Of a DNA stretch of 22,559 bases, positions 1 to 7,494 are shown piece after piece (within the stretch, counting starts at the first letter, position 1; each line of letters begins with the position of its first letter). The position numbers and the translations under genes are program-made. The notes beneath the pieces are model-generated. The model was given only the letters and a program-made list of their open reading frames with translations, made no database searches and was not told the DNA's origin. The stretch is from JBPBPI01 sp050954885 (GTDB taxonomy: Bacteria > Pseudomonadota > Alphaproteobacteria > Caedimonadales > Caedimonadaceae): NCBI GenBank assembly GCA_050954885.1, contig JBPBPI010000077.1, forward strand, positions 1 to 22,559, in the 5' to 3' direction.

Positions 1-4
1 ATCC

Positions 5-107
5 ATTGAGGGAACTCCTGATGTTTAAGTCTCAAGAGTTTACCTCAATACTAATGATCTTTTTTAATTATCCTTAAACGCAACTCGGGTTTTTTAATAA
101 TTTTCCG
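5..107 (+). pseudogene. Decayed 5' part of the LRR gene
   Basis: The LRR array that starts at 108 continues upstream in degraded form. Bases 75-107, in the same frame and exactly 81 bases before the first intact repeat, read stop-TQLGFFNNFP. This keeps the LxLxNN pattern of the repeat, with Leu at position 4, Phe at 6 and Asn-Asn at 8-9. The TAA at 75-77 sits where a hydrophobic residue is expected. Further upstream, in another frame, bases 8-61 read EGTPDV-stop-VSRVYLNTNDL, which resembles the GTP-V-x-x-L-x-L-x-N-L signature of intact repeats (compare residues 122-135 of the downstream gene). The spacing to the next repeat there is too short, which suggests a small deletion. I infer that the original gene was longer and lost its 5' end by a nonsense change plus indels. 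The gene may extend beyond the left edge of the window. Confidence 0.5.
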
Positions 108-986
108 GTGAAAAAGCATTCTGATGAATTGGGACAAGCCCTTAGAAAATCAAATGTTCAAGTGTTAAATTTAAGAGCTATTAAATTAACAGGATTATAT
201 TTAGACAATTTTATTCAACATCTTAAGTATATCAATCTTGAAAAAATTCAATTTTTTATGAATAAATTAAATGATCAAGATCTTACGAAACTTGGTTTGG
301 CTTTAAATGGTTCTAAGATAAAAGAAATTGATTTTGAATTATGTGAACTTCAAAATATTGGTTTTAAAAGTTTTGTAACCTCTTTGAAAGAGACTCAAGT
401 TAAAACCCTCAATTTAAGTAATAATGAAATAATATTAACTTGTGCAAAAGATTTAGGTTTTTATCTTCAAGGAACACCTGTTCAAAAATTAATTTTAAAT
501 TTGAATAAATTAAGTGACCAGGGCGTTCACGATCTTATTGTAGGGCTTAAAGGAACCAATATCTATATCTTAGAATTACGAGCTAATAACATTTCTAAAA
601 TAAGCGGTGAAGATATAAGACAAGCTATAAAAGAAAGCCATCTTCACACAATTATTGTGAATCAAAATTATATGGAAAATGAAGATGTCTACAATTTCCT
701 GATGTCGCTGCAAGATACACAAGTTCATACAGTTGATTTATCAAATAATAATATTAAATCAGTAGGCCTTACAAAAATAATTAGTGCCCTTGGAGAAACC
801 AACATCCATACACTTTTTCTAAATAATAATTTTATTTACGATTCAGGTGCAGAGATATTGGATTTAATGCTTGGTGATACAAAAATTCGACGAATTAGTC
901 TAAGATTTAATGGTATCTCAGAGGATATTTTAAACATAGGGTATCAAAAATTAAGGGCGAACCATCCAAATATTAGATTTGATTAA
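108..986 (+). CDS. Leucine-rich-repeat protein, probably 5'-truncated
   Basis: A 292-residue protein made almost entirely of leucine-rich repeats of the ribonuclease-inhibitor-like type (about VxxLxLxNNxI followed by a helix ending in L-x-x-T). Ten repeat cores begin at residues 17, 44, 71, 98, 125, 152, 179, 206, 233 and 260, an exact 27-residue (81-base) period without a single indel. LRR horseshoes of this kind bind other proteins, and in host-associated bacteria they are often effectors or surface proteins; the partner here is unknown. The first usable start is the GTG at 108. It has no ribosome-binding site and no signal peptide, and repeat-like sequence continues upstream with stops, so this may be an untranslated remnant. 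Base composition is more AT-rich than the housekeeping genes nearby. It converges with rpmG. Confidence 0.6.
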   Translation: MKKHSDELGQALRKSNVQVLNLRAIKLTGLYLDNFIQHLKYINLEKIQFFMNKLNDQDLTKLGLALNGSKIKEIDFELCELQNIGFKSFVTSLKETQVKTLNLSNNEIILTCAKDLGFYLQGTPVQKLILNLNKLSDQGVHDLIVGLKGTNIYILELRANNISKISGEDIRQAIKESHLHTIIVNQNYMENEDVYNFLMSLQDTQVHTVDLSNNNIKSVGLTKIISALGETNIHTLFLNNNFIYDSGAEILDLMLGDTKIRRISLRFNGISEDILNIGYQKLRANHPNIRFD

Positions 987-1023
987 GAGATAATCTTAAA
1001 AAAATAGACTAATAAAGAAATTG

Positions 1024-1065
1024 TAAAATTAAAAAGAAAACTCTCGGAGGTTGATTCATCCGAGA
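1024..1065 (-). terminator. Intrinsic terminator of rpmG
   Basis: A perfect 7-bp stem, TCTCGGA at 1042-1048 paired with TCCGAGA at 1059-1065, encloses a 10-base loop. Read on the minus strand it is followed at once by a T-rich tract (complement of the A-rich run at 1024-1041). It lies about 22 bases beyond the rpmG stop. The plus-strand side has no T run, so it would not be an efficient terminator for the LRR gene. Confidence 0.65.
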
Positions 1066-1087
1066 ATTATAAAGATATTATATAAAA

Positions 1088-1255
1088 CTACTTAATTTTG
1101 GTTTCTTTAAAAATTACATGCTTGCGGACCACAGGGTCGTACTTACGAAATTCGAGTTTTTCGGTTTTTGTACGAGGATTTTTCTTTGTGACATAAAAAA
1201 ATCCTGTATCTGCTGTGCTTAACAGTTTAATCTTGATTGTGGTCGCTTTTGCCAT
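1088..1255 (-). CDS. rpmG: 50S ribosomal protein bL33
   Basis: A 55-residue basic protein that matches bL33 over its whole length: MAKATTIKIKLLSTADTGFF, then the YVTKKNPR-TK-EKLE-RKYDP core and the KHVIFKETKIK tail. bL33 is a small component of the large ribosomal subunit near the E site. It has no cysteines, so it is the zinc-free form. The start is set at 1255 because GGAG at 1265-1268 lies 9 bases upstream of this ATG and the product then begins with the family's usual MAK. An ATG five codons earlier overlaps that ribosome-binding site. It is monocistronic, divergent from pepA, with its own promoter and terminator. Confidence 0.95.
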   Translation of the reverse strand: MAKATTIKIKLLSTADTGFFYVTKKNPRTKTEKLEFRKYDPVVRKHVIFKETKIK

Positions 1256-1293
1256 TGTCTCAGGCTCCATTTTTGAATTGAAATTTTATCGAC

Positions 1294-1322
1294 ACTTAGC
1301 CCTTGTTTAAAGCAGAAGTCAA
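1294..1322 (-). promoter_or_regulatory. Probable sigma-70 promoter of rpmG
   Basis: On the minus strand a good -35 (TTGACT, 1317-1322) is followed after 17 bases by CTAAGT (1294-1299). CTAAGT resembles the relaxed -10 (CTATAT-like) common in alphaproteobacteria. This would give a leader of roughly 30 bases before the rpmG start. The assignment rests on sequence resemblance only. Confidence 0.4.
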
Positions 1323-1351
1323 GAAATTTTTGCGATGATAGTAAGACAACA

Positions 1352-1379
1352 TTTTGGCACAAGCGTTTTAAAGTATGCT
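1352..1379 (+). promoter_or_regulatory. Possible promoter of the pepA cluster
   Basis: TATGCT at 1374-1379 is a plausible -10 element upstream of the pepA ribosome-binding site. The matching -35 is weak: TTTTGG at 1352-1357 with a 16-base spacer, or TTGGCA at 1354-1359 with a short 14-base spacer. This is the best candidate I see in the 158-base gap between rpmG and pepA. Confidence 0.25.
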
Positions 1380-1413
1380 AAATATTAAAAATAAGATAAA
1401 GGGAGAAAACTTA

Positions 1414-2928
1414 ATGCTTCAAATCAGTTTCCAATCTCAAGTGAGTGCCGGTGAAGGTGCCTTGGCTTTGCTATGTTTTGATCAGAAAAAACTCAGTAGT
1501 GCTGCACAAAATTTTAACCAACATCACAAAGATATGTTGGAAAAAGCGTTGAAGACCAATCATTTTAAGGGAAAAAAAGGTGAAACTTTGGTCTTAAGCG
1601 CACCGTGCGATAGCTCTTATAGCCGCATTGTGTTAATTGGACTAGGAGACGCTGAAAAATTCAATCAAGAAATTTTACAAAATGCCGGCGGTACGCTGGT
1701 CGCAGCCCTTTGTGGCACACCAGACACACACGTTGAGGTTCAATTGGGACATGATGTTCAAAGTACAAAATTCAAGACCAAAGACATTGCAGCCCACATG
1801 GCATTGGGAGCACAATTGCGGCGGTGGCGATTTGACAAATATCGCACCACAGAAAAGAAAGAGAAAAAACCAGCACTTGAAAGTTTGACATTTGTGTTGG
1901 ACGATTGTGCGGCCTGCCAAGAGGTGTATCAACCTTTGGAACAAGTGGCTCATGGTGTATGCTTGACGCGTGAATTGATCACCGAGCCACCAAATGTCAT
2001 CTATCCAGCCTCTTATGCCGAAAGATTAAAAGAATTGACTTCCCTTGGGGTTGAGGTCGAAATTTTGGGCCAAAAAGAATTGGAAAAATTAGGCATGGGC
2101 GCACTGTTGGGCGTGGCGCAGGGCAGCATGTATGAAGGAAAAGTAGTGGTACTACAATGGAAAGGTGGAAATGCAGATCAAGCGCCCCTGGCTTTTGTCG
2201 GTAAAGGTGTGACATTTGACACCGGTGGTATTTGTATTAAGCCATCCGCCGGTATGGCAGACATGAAATACGATATGGGTGGATCTGCGGTGGTGGCAGG
2301 CTTGATCAAAGCTCTTGCCGGACGTCACGCCAAAATTAACGCTGTCGGTGTTTTGGGATTGGTTGAAAATATGCCCTCAGGTACCGCTCAACGCCCCAGT
2401 GATGTGGTTAAATCCATGTCAGGTCAAACCATTGAAGTGTTGGACACAGACGCTGAAGGACGCTTGGTATTGGCCGATGCGTTATGGTACACTCAAGATC
2501 GATTTAAACCTAAGTTAATGATTGATTTGGCCACTTTAACCGGTGCCATCGGTGTTGCTTTGGGAACCCATTATGCGGGATTGTTTTCCAACAACGATAA
2601 TATTTGTCAACAATTGGTATCATCGGGTGATAAAGTCGGTGAATGGGTATGGCGTTTGCCTTTGGGTGAAAAATACGATGCTGAAATCAATTCTGACATT
2701 GCGGACGTTAAAAATTTAGGACCCCGAGGTAAGGGGGGCAGTATCACAGCAGCCCAGTTCCTGGCACGGTTTGTTAACAACGTGCCGTGGGCGCATTTGG
2801 ATATTGCCAGTGTCACGTGGGATGAAAAATCGTCACCTTTGGCTGAAAAAGGGGCCACCGGATATGGCGTACGATTATTAAATCAATTTATTTGTGATCA
2901 TTATGAGGAGTGTCATGACCGAAATTAA
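1414..2928 (+). CDS. pepA: Leucyl aminopeptidase (M17 cytosol aminopeptidase)
   Basis: A cytoplasmic, two-metal, hexameric aminopeptidase that removes N-terminal residues, preferring leucine, in peptide turnover. The 504 residues match the family's usual ~500. The metal and catalytic residues are all present in the C-terminal domain: K264 and D269 in GKGVTFDTGG, K276, D287 in MKYDMGG, and D346, E348 and R350 in DTDAEGRL. The N-terminal ~170 residues form the less conserved hexamer domain. The ATG at 1414 is preferred over one at 1375: GGGAG at 1401-1405 stands 8 bases before it, and MLQISF is a normal family N-terminus. It overlaps holC by 14 bases, so the two are co-transcribed. The pepA-holC-ndk order is common in alphaproteobacteria. 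Confidence 0.95.
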   Translation: MLQISFQSQVSAGEGALALLCFDQKKLSSAAQNFNQHHKDMLEKALKTNHFKGKKGETLVLSAPCDSSYSRIVLIGLGDAEKFNQEILQNAGGTLVAALCGTPDTHVEVQLGHDVQSTKFKTKDIAAHMALGAQLRRWRFDKYRTTEKKEKKPALESLTFVLDDCAACQEVYQPLEQVAHGVCLTRELITEPPNVIYPASYAERLKELTSLGVEVEILGQKELEKLGMGALLGVAQGSMYEGKVVVLQWKGGNADQAPLAFVGKGVTFDTGGICIKPSAGMADMKYDMGGSAVVAGLIKALAGRHAKINAVGVLGLVENMPSGTAQRPSDVVKSMSGQTIEVLDTDAEGRLVLADALWYTQDRFKPKLMIDLATLTGAIGVALGTHYAGLFSNNDNICQQLVSSGDKVGEWVWRLPLGEKYDAEINSDIADVKNLGPRGKGGSITAAQFLARFVNNVPWAHLDIASVTWDEKSSPLAEKGATGYGVRLLNQFICDHYEECHDRN

Positions 2929-3388
2929 TTTCTATCACTTACAACAAAGTCCTTTGGAAAAGACATTGCCAAAGCTGTTGGAAAAAATTTACAGCGAAAA
3001 AATGAAAGCTGTTGTACTCATTGAAAATGAAGAAAAACTAAAGGAAATCGATGGTCAGCTTTGGTCTTATTCCCAATCTTCTTTTCTGCCTCATGGTTGC
3101 GAAAAAGATGGATTTAAAAAAGATCATCCAATTTGGTTGACAACACAGCTTGAAAATCCTAATGACGCATCTGTACTGGTTGTTATTGAAGGCGAAGAAA
3201 TCAAAGATTTTACATCCTTTAATAAATGTTTAAATCTTTTTAACGGTTATGATGAAGAGGCAGTGCGTCAAGCGCGCACACGGTGGCAAAGCTACTCAAA
3301 TCAAGGACATACATTAACTTATTGGTTTCAAGATCCAAAAGGAAGTTGGCAAAAGAAAGATTTAGGCAATCACACCAGTCAACATTAA
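2915..3388 (+). CDS. holC: DNA polymerase III subunit chi
   Basis: A 157-residue protein of the HolC family. In the Pol III clamp-loader assembly, chi binds single-strand-binding protein and helps hand the lagging-strand template over. The family's signature segment is clear: LWSYSQSSFLPHG at about residues 49-61, followed by HPIWLTT and a hydrophobic strand leading to VVIEG. The start at 2915 is chosen because GAGGAG (2905-2910) lies just upstream and MTEINFYHLQ is a typical chi N-terminus. A longer reading from 2894 would add seven untypical residues. It begins inside the end of pepA, indicating translational coupling. The C-terminal ~30 residues are polar and less conserved. Confidence 0.88.
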   Translation: MTEINFYHLQQSPLEKTLPKLLEKIYSEKMKAVVLIENEEKLKEIDGQLWSYSQSSFLPHGCEKDGFKKDHPIWLTTQLENPNDASVLVVIEGEEIKDFTSFNKCLNLFNGYDEEAVRQARTRWQSYSNQGHTLTYWFQDPKGSWQKKDLGNHTSQH

Positions 3389-3424
3389 GCTGAATAAGTA
3401 TAAAAATTAAATGGAGAGATAACT

Positions 3425-3847
3425 ATGAATTTGACACGCACATTGTCCATCATAAAACCTGATGCGACACGGCGTAATTTAACGGGCGCAATCAATGCCA
3501 AAATTGAAAAATCAGGCTTAAAGATCGTGGCTCAAAAACGCCTGCAAATGACACGTGACATTGCGGAAAGATTTTACGATGTTCATAAGGAACGGGCTTT
3601 TTTTGGTGATTTATGCGATTTTATGATCAGCGGTCCTGTGGTGGTACAAGTCCTTGAAGGTCAAAATGCCATGCAAAATTACCGCGATATTATGGGGACC
3701 ACAAATCCAGCCAACGCGGAAGAGGGCACCATTCGTAAAGATTTTGCTGAATCTATTGAAGCCAATTCAGTTCATGGATCAGACTCTGAAGAAAATGCCG
3801 CACGTGAGATTGCATTCTTCTTTAGTGAAATTGAAATCGTCGCCTGA
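3425..3847 (+). CDS. ndk: Nucleoside diphosphate kinase
   Basis: A 140-residue enzyme, the standard length, that transfers the gamma-phosphate of ATP to nucleoside diphosphates through a phospho-histidine and so balances NTP and dNTP pools. The catalytic histidine is H117 in NSVHGSDS. The N-terminal RTLSIIKPDA and the nucleotide-binding segment through GTTNPANAEEGTIRKDF are intact. GGAG at 3413-3416 lies 8 bases before the ATG. It follows holC by 36 bases with no visible terminator, so it is probably in the same transcript. The stop is 37 bases before the chosen start of the next gene. Confidence 0.96.
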   Translation: MNLTRTLSIIKPDATRRNLTGAINAKIEKSGLKIVAQKRLQMTRDIAERFYDVHKERAFFGDLCDFMISGPVVVQVLEGQNAMQNYRDIMGTTNPANAEEGTIRKDFAESIEANSVHGSDSEENAAREIAFFFSEIEIVA

Positions 3848-3884
3848 TATGATGGCATCGATTGTATATTTTAAGAGACGGTCG

Positions 3885-5081
3885 ATGCCTTTTCATAAAC
3901 TTTGTTTTGTCTTTTTTTATCTTGTTTTCTTGAGTGTCATTTCTAGTCAAGCCAATGATCGGTTTTATGTGGCTGACATTCGTGTCGATATCAAAGATAC
4001 CTCAGCGGCTCAAGCACGATTAAAGGCTATTACGCAAGGTCAGCAAAAAGCCTTTAAAATGTTGATTGAACAACTTTTATCTCCAGAAGATCAAAATTCT
4101 TTGGTCCCGCCGACTGAAAATCAATTAAATGCCATGATTCAAGATTTTGAAGTGCAAAATGAAAAAAATTCCAATGTTCGTTATATTGGCACCCTTGCCT
4201 TTCAATTTTATCCTGCAAAAGTACAAGAATTTTTAAAACAGAAAGAAAAATCTGTTCTACCTATAGGCCTTAATAAGAAAATTTTGGTGCTGCCGATTTA
4301 TGAAAAAAATCAAAAAACGTTGCTATGGCAAGAAGACAATCCTTGGCGAAATGCATGGAATCATGCCGCAGATTTAAAATCGACCTATGTTCTGCCTTTA
4401 GGAGATTTAAATGATATTTTAGATTTTCCGGAACGAACAGCCCTGGATAAAGATGTCAAACGTCTTCAAATTTTACGAGAGCGTTATCGCAGTGGGTATA
4501 TTTTATTAGCCATTTTAAAACATGATGCGCCTTTTGAATTGAATTTATTTTTATATGATGCCGAGGGCCTTAGTTATAGTGAAGAGAATTTGACTTTACT
4601 GGGGGATACCACGCTAACACCTGCTTTGATTCAAAAAGCTTTGACCAAAGCTACTGAAATGATGGATAAATTTTCAACTGAACATAAAGCCGAAATGACC
4701 ACTGAAAAACAGTCCTTTGAAGCACAGGTATTTTTTCAAAATCATCAAGAATGGTCACAGATTCAAAAATTATTTGCAAAGGCTGCTTTGGTGCGATCTT
4801 TTGATATTATATCTCTTCAAAGAAGACAAGCAACAATTCAAATTTATCATACAGGTGCTAAAGATCGTGTTTTTCAAGCCCTCGAAAAGCAAGGATTTGA
4901 GGTTTATGATTCTTCTGAAAAAACGCTTATTAAAGGTGTTGAATTACGTCTTCATAATTTACAAGATTCTTCACCAATAAAAAATGTGAAGGAAAAAAAT
5001 CAGCGACATTTTAAAAATGATACTTATCAAGACAGTACACATGAAGTTGATCAAAATTTTTATGAGAATTTGGAGAATTGA
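3885..5081 (+). CDS. DUF2066 exported protein
   Basis: A 398-residue protein that I recognise as DUF2066, a family of exported proteins of unknown function seen in proteobacteria. An N-terminal signal peptide is clear: MPFHK, then a hydrophobic run to about residue 20, with probable cleavage after SQA. The mature part starts with FYVADIRVDIKDTSAAQARL, which is characteristic of the family, and ends in a charged, polar tail of ~50 residues. The ATG at 3885 gives the proper signal peptide and has an AAGAGA element about 6 bases upstream. ATGs at 3849/3852 would put a basic stretch in front and have no ribosome-binding site. Its stop overlaps a possible TTG of the next gene. In alphaproteobacteria it is usually found next to the phosphatidyltransferase, permease and hda genes, as here. 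Confidence 0.75.
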   Translation: MPFHKLCFVFFYLVFLSVISSQANDRFYVADIRVDIKDTSAAQARLKAITQGQQKAFKMLIEQLLSPEDQNSLVPPTENQLNAMIQDFEVQNEKNSNVRYIGTLAFQFYPAKVQEFLKQKEKSVLPIGLNKKILVLPIYEKNQKTLLWQEDNPWRNAWNHAADLKSTYVLPLGDLNDILDFPERTALDKDVKRLQILRERYRSGYILLAILKHDAPFELNLFLYDAEGLSYSEENLTLLGDTTLTPALIQKALTKATEMMDKFSTEHKAEMTTEKQSFEAQVFFQNHQEWSQIQKLFAKAALVRSFDIISLQRRQATIQIYHTGAKDRVFQALEKQGFEVYDSSEKTLIKGVELRLHNLQDSSPIKNVKEKNQRHFKNDTYQDSTHEVDQNFYENLEN

Positions 5082-5083
5082 TT

Positions 5084-5629
5084 TTGACCTGGGCTAACTT
5101 TATCACCTTGGGAAGATTGTTTTCAGCACCTTTAATTGTCTGGCTTATTTTTACAGACGAAGCGGTCAAAGCTTTTTGGATCACCTTAGTTGCTGGATTT
5201 AGTGATATTTTAGACGGCCTGGTCGCACGCCTTTTTAAAGTTGATTCAGTAATAGGCGCCTATTTAGATCCTTTGGCTGATAAAGTTTTACTGGTTAGTA
5301 TTTATATTTCCTTGGCTCTTAAAGGAATGATTCCCTTATGGCTTGTGATTGCCGTTGTCTTTAGAGATATTTTAATTTTGGGGGGTGTTTTGTTAATTTG
5401 GGGATTGGGACGTCAAATAAAAATTCAACCTCTTTTTATCAGTAAAATAAATACTTTTTTTCAAATAATTTCTGTGGTTTTTATTTTGGCTGTAAATGCT
5501 TATAATAATTTAACATCAATATTTTCTTTAAATGTACTCATGATGCTATTTTATTTGACAGCGATCACGACCTTTTTATCGGCCCTAGGCTACATTAAAT
5601 TATTGGCGAAAACATTAAATGATCATTGA
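5084..5629 (+). CDS. pgsA: CDP-alcohol phosphatidyltransferase (PgsA-like)
   Basis: A 181-residue integral membrane enzyme carrying the full CDP-alcohol phosphatidyltransferase motif D-x2-DG-x2-AR-x8-G-x3-D-x3-D at D41, D44, G45, A48, R49, G58, D62 and D66. By family it joins a CDP-diacylglycerol to an alcohol. Phosphatidylglycerophosphate synthase is the likeliest activity, but cardiolipin synthase of the same superfamily cannot be excluded. About five to six hydrophobic segments are visible. TTG at 5084 is preferred to TTG at 5078 because GGAG at 5072-5075 is 8 bases from 5084 and only 2 from 5078. No ATG is available at the N-terminus. It overlaps the next gene by 11 bases. Confidence 0.82.
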   Translation: MTWANFITLGRLFSAPLIVWLIFTDEAVKAFWITLVAGFSDILDGLVARLFKVDSVIGAYLDPLADKVLLVSIYISLALKGMIPLWLVIAVVFRDILILGGVLLIWGLGRQIKIQPLFISKINTFFQIISVVFILAVNAYNNLTSIFSLNVLMMLFYLTAITTFLSALGYIKLLAKTLNDH

Positions 5630-6722
5630 AAATAAATATCCTGACAACGAACGTGTTTCTTTGTTTTTCACATATCGTAAAAATTGGATTTGGATTGCGA
5701 TTATTGCAATTATTTTCCTCAGTTTTTATACGATTCAAGGCATCCTCTTGCCTTTTATTGCAGGCATTATTGTCGCTTACCTCCTAAATCCACTGGTTGA
5801 ATATCTAAAGCGTTACCGTATTCCCCGTTCGGTCAGTGCGCCCTTGTTGATTTTGCTGACTTTTTTTCTGATTATCAGTTTCTTTTTGGTAACAATTCCT
5901 TTTTTGCAAGATCAAATTGTTGCTTTAACACGGCACTTTCCCAATTACGGTGAAAAAATATATTATGCACTAAAGCCTTTGCTCGATGCCTCGGGTCATT
6001 TGATTAACATTCAAGACGTCGATCAACTTAAAGAGAAAGCCGGAACCTATGTGGGAGACGTCTTTCAATGGAGTTTGACGGCTCTAGGTAAAGTATTGGG
6101 CAATACGTTGGCTTTGGCTAACTTAATTTCTTCACTGATTTTAACCCCTGTGGTTGCCTTTTATTTATTGCGTGATTGGCCTGCTTTTACAAGGGGGCTT
6201 ACCAAGCTTTTGCCACGAGATCAGACCCATACTATTATTATGCAAATGCAAGAAATTGATCGAACATTAGGTAGTTATCTAAAAGGTCAGTGTTTAGTAT
6301 GTCTGTGCTTGGCAACTGTATATTCTATTGGATTAAACTTAACCGGTTTGAACTATGCCTGGACCATTGGCATTGCCACAGGGATTCTTGCATTTGTTCC
6401 TTATGTCGGTTTCTTAATCGGCATGGTCAGTGCCATCGGTGTGGCCATGGCTCAATTCGGTGAATGGTCTTCAATCGGATCGGTTGCTTTGGTTTTTCTG
6501 GTTGGATTGTCCATTGAATCTTATGTTTTGACGCCCAAATTAATTGGCGATCGTATTGGATTACATCCTCTTTGGATTATTTTTTCATTGTTAGTTGGGG
6601 GATTATTATTTGGCTTTGCAGGCATGTTTTTGGCCATGCCGGTGGCAGCCACCATTGGTGTGTTGATACGTTTTGGCATGAAAAAATATTTTCAAAGTGC
6701 ATTTTATCATGGGCATCTATAA
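5619..6722 (+). CDS. AI-2E/PerM-family membrane transporter
   Basis: A 367-residue polytopic membrane protein of the AI-2E (PerM/TqsA-like) family. It has two hydrophobic segments near the N-terminus with LLPFIAGIIVAYLLNPLVEYL between and after them, and a soluble central region (about 100-160). A membrane core follows with ILAFVPYVGFLIG, SIESYVLTPKLIGDRIGLHPLWIIFSLLVGG (given in pieces: SIESYVLTPKL, GLHPLWIIFS) and GMFLAMPVAA, all hallmark segments. Members export small molecules or act as Na+/H+ antiporters, and the substrate cannot be read from sequence. Its placement upstream of hda in this cluster is typical of alphaproteobacteria. It overlaps the phosphatidyltransferase gene by 11 bases, suggesting coupled translation. 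Confidence 0.85.
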   Translation: MIIENKYPDNERVSLFFTYRKNWIWIAIIAIIFLSFYTIQGILLPFIAGIIVAYLLNPLVEYLKRYRIPRSVSAPLLILLTFFLIISFFLVTIPFLQDQIVALTRHFPNYGEKIYYALKPLLDASGHLINIQDVDQLKEKAGTYVGDVFQWSLTALGKVLGNTLALANLISSLILTPVVAFYLLRDWPAFTRGLTKLLPRDQTHTIIMQMQEIDRTLGSYLKGQCLVCLCLATVYSIGLNLTGLNYAWTIGIATGILAFVPYVGFLIGMVSAIGVAMAQFGEWSSIGSVALVFLVGLSIESYVLTPKLIGDRIGLHPLWIIFSLLVGGLLFGFAGMFLAMPVAATIGVLIRFGMKKYFQSAFYHGHL

Positions 6723-6731
6723 AGAACCGCT

Positions 6732-7433
6732 ATGACATCTTCAATTCCACCCTCCAGCCCTCAAATGATTTTAAATTTGGAAACCAAGCTTGCTTATTGC
6801 AAAGAAGATTTTTTTATCGGCCCTTCAAATAAAATCGCTTTTGAAACACTTATGACAACATGGCCTCGATGGCCGGCGTGTGGACAAATTGTAGTGGGGC
6901 CTCAAGGTAGTGGAAAAACTCATTTAGCGACTATTTGGCAAACCATGACCCAAGGTATTTTCTTAAAATCTGATTTGGATTTTGAAAAACTTCATCAAGA
7001 TCTTAGAAATAACAATAAAAAACCTGCTGTTATTTTAGATTTTAACGAATTTCCAGGAGAGATGACTGAGTCAATTTTATTTCATCTTTATAATCTTGTT
7101 AACGAGTATCAAGGTCACTTGTTGATTTTATCGCGTCACTTGCCTCAAACTTGGCCTTTAACCTTGCCCGATTTAAAATCACGTTTGTTTTCACTACCGG
7201 TACAACAGTTGAATGATCCTGATGATGAAGTCTTGGGTGCCGTGCTGCGCAAACGTTTTTCGGATTATCAAATGGTTTTGTCTGAAAATGTCTTTGCCTA
7301 TGTTATTTCGCGCATCGATCGTTCTTTTAAAGCCATCCATGATTTTACAGATCGCGTGAATTTAGAGGCTCTATCGCGGAAGAAAAATATCAATCTATCC
7401 CTTGCAAAAATGTGTTTGGGTTCTGTAAAGTAA
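6732..7433 (+). CDS. hdaA: DnaA regulatory inactivator homologue (HdaA)
   Basis: A 233-residue DnaA-related AAA+ protein without the DnaA DNA-binding domain. Hda/HdaA works with the sliding clamp to stimulate ATP hydrolysis by DnaA after replication starts and so prevents re-initiation. Walker A is GPQGSGKTH (K62, T63). The Walker B region AVILDFNEF (99-107) has Asn where DnaA has Asp-Asp/Glu. A sensor-1-like strand LLILSR ends at 135, and the SRLFSLPV segment carries the arginine finger region. The C-terminal RSFKAIHDFTDRVNLEALS is typical lid-domain sequence. It starts 9 bases after the permease gene and is the last gene of the run. Confidence 0.85.
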   Translation: MTSSIPPSSPQMILNLETKLAYCKEDFFIGPSNKIAFETLMTTWPRWPACGQIVVGPQGSGKTHLATIWQTMTQGIFLKSDLDFEKLHQDLRNNNKKPAVILDFNEFPGEMTESILFHLYNLVNEYQGHLLILSRHLPQTWPLTLPDLKSRLFSLPVQQLNDPDDEVLGAVLRKRFSDYQMVLSENVFAYVISRIDRSFKAIHDFTDRVNLEALSRKKNINLSLAKMCLGSVK

Positions 7434-7434
7434 G

Positions 7435-7467
7435 ATTTCATAGGCTTTAATTTTAAACTTATGAAAT
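7435..7467. repeat. Inverted repeat after hdaA
   Basis: ATTTCATA (7435-7442) and TATGAAAT (7460-7467) are perfect inverted copies. A second short pair, TTTAA/TTAAA, nests inside, so a bulged hairpin can form. It sits directly after the hdaA stop but has no downstream T run. It may be a weak terminator or a stabilising 3' hairpin. Confidence 0.35.
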
Positions 7468-7494
7468 TGTGTAGAATTTATATAAGGTTCGGCC

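Noticed and set aside
983..999. TTAAGA...TCTTAA hairpin after the LRR gene
   Set aside because: Only 6 AT-rich pairs, followed by A residues rather than T residues, so not a plus-strand terminator.
1354..1370. TTGGCAC upstream of pepA resembling the -24 element of a sigma-54 promoter
   Set aside because: The -12 position, after the right spacing, reads TTTT instead of TTGC, so the essential GC is missing.
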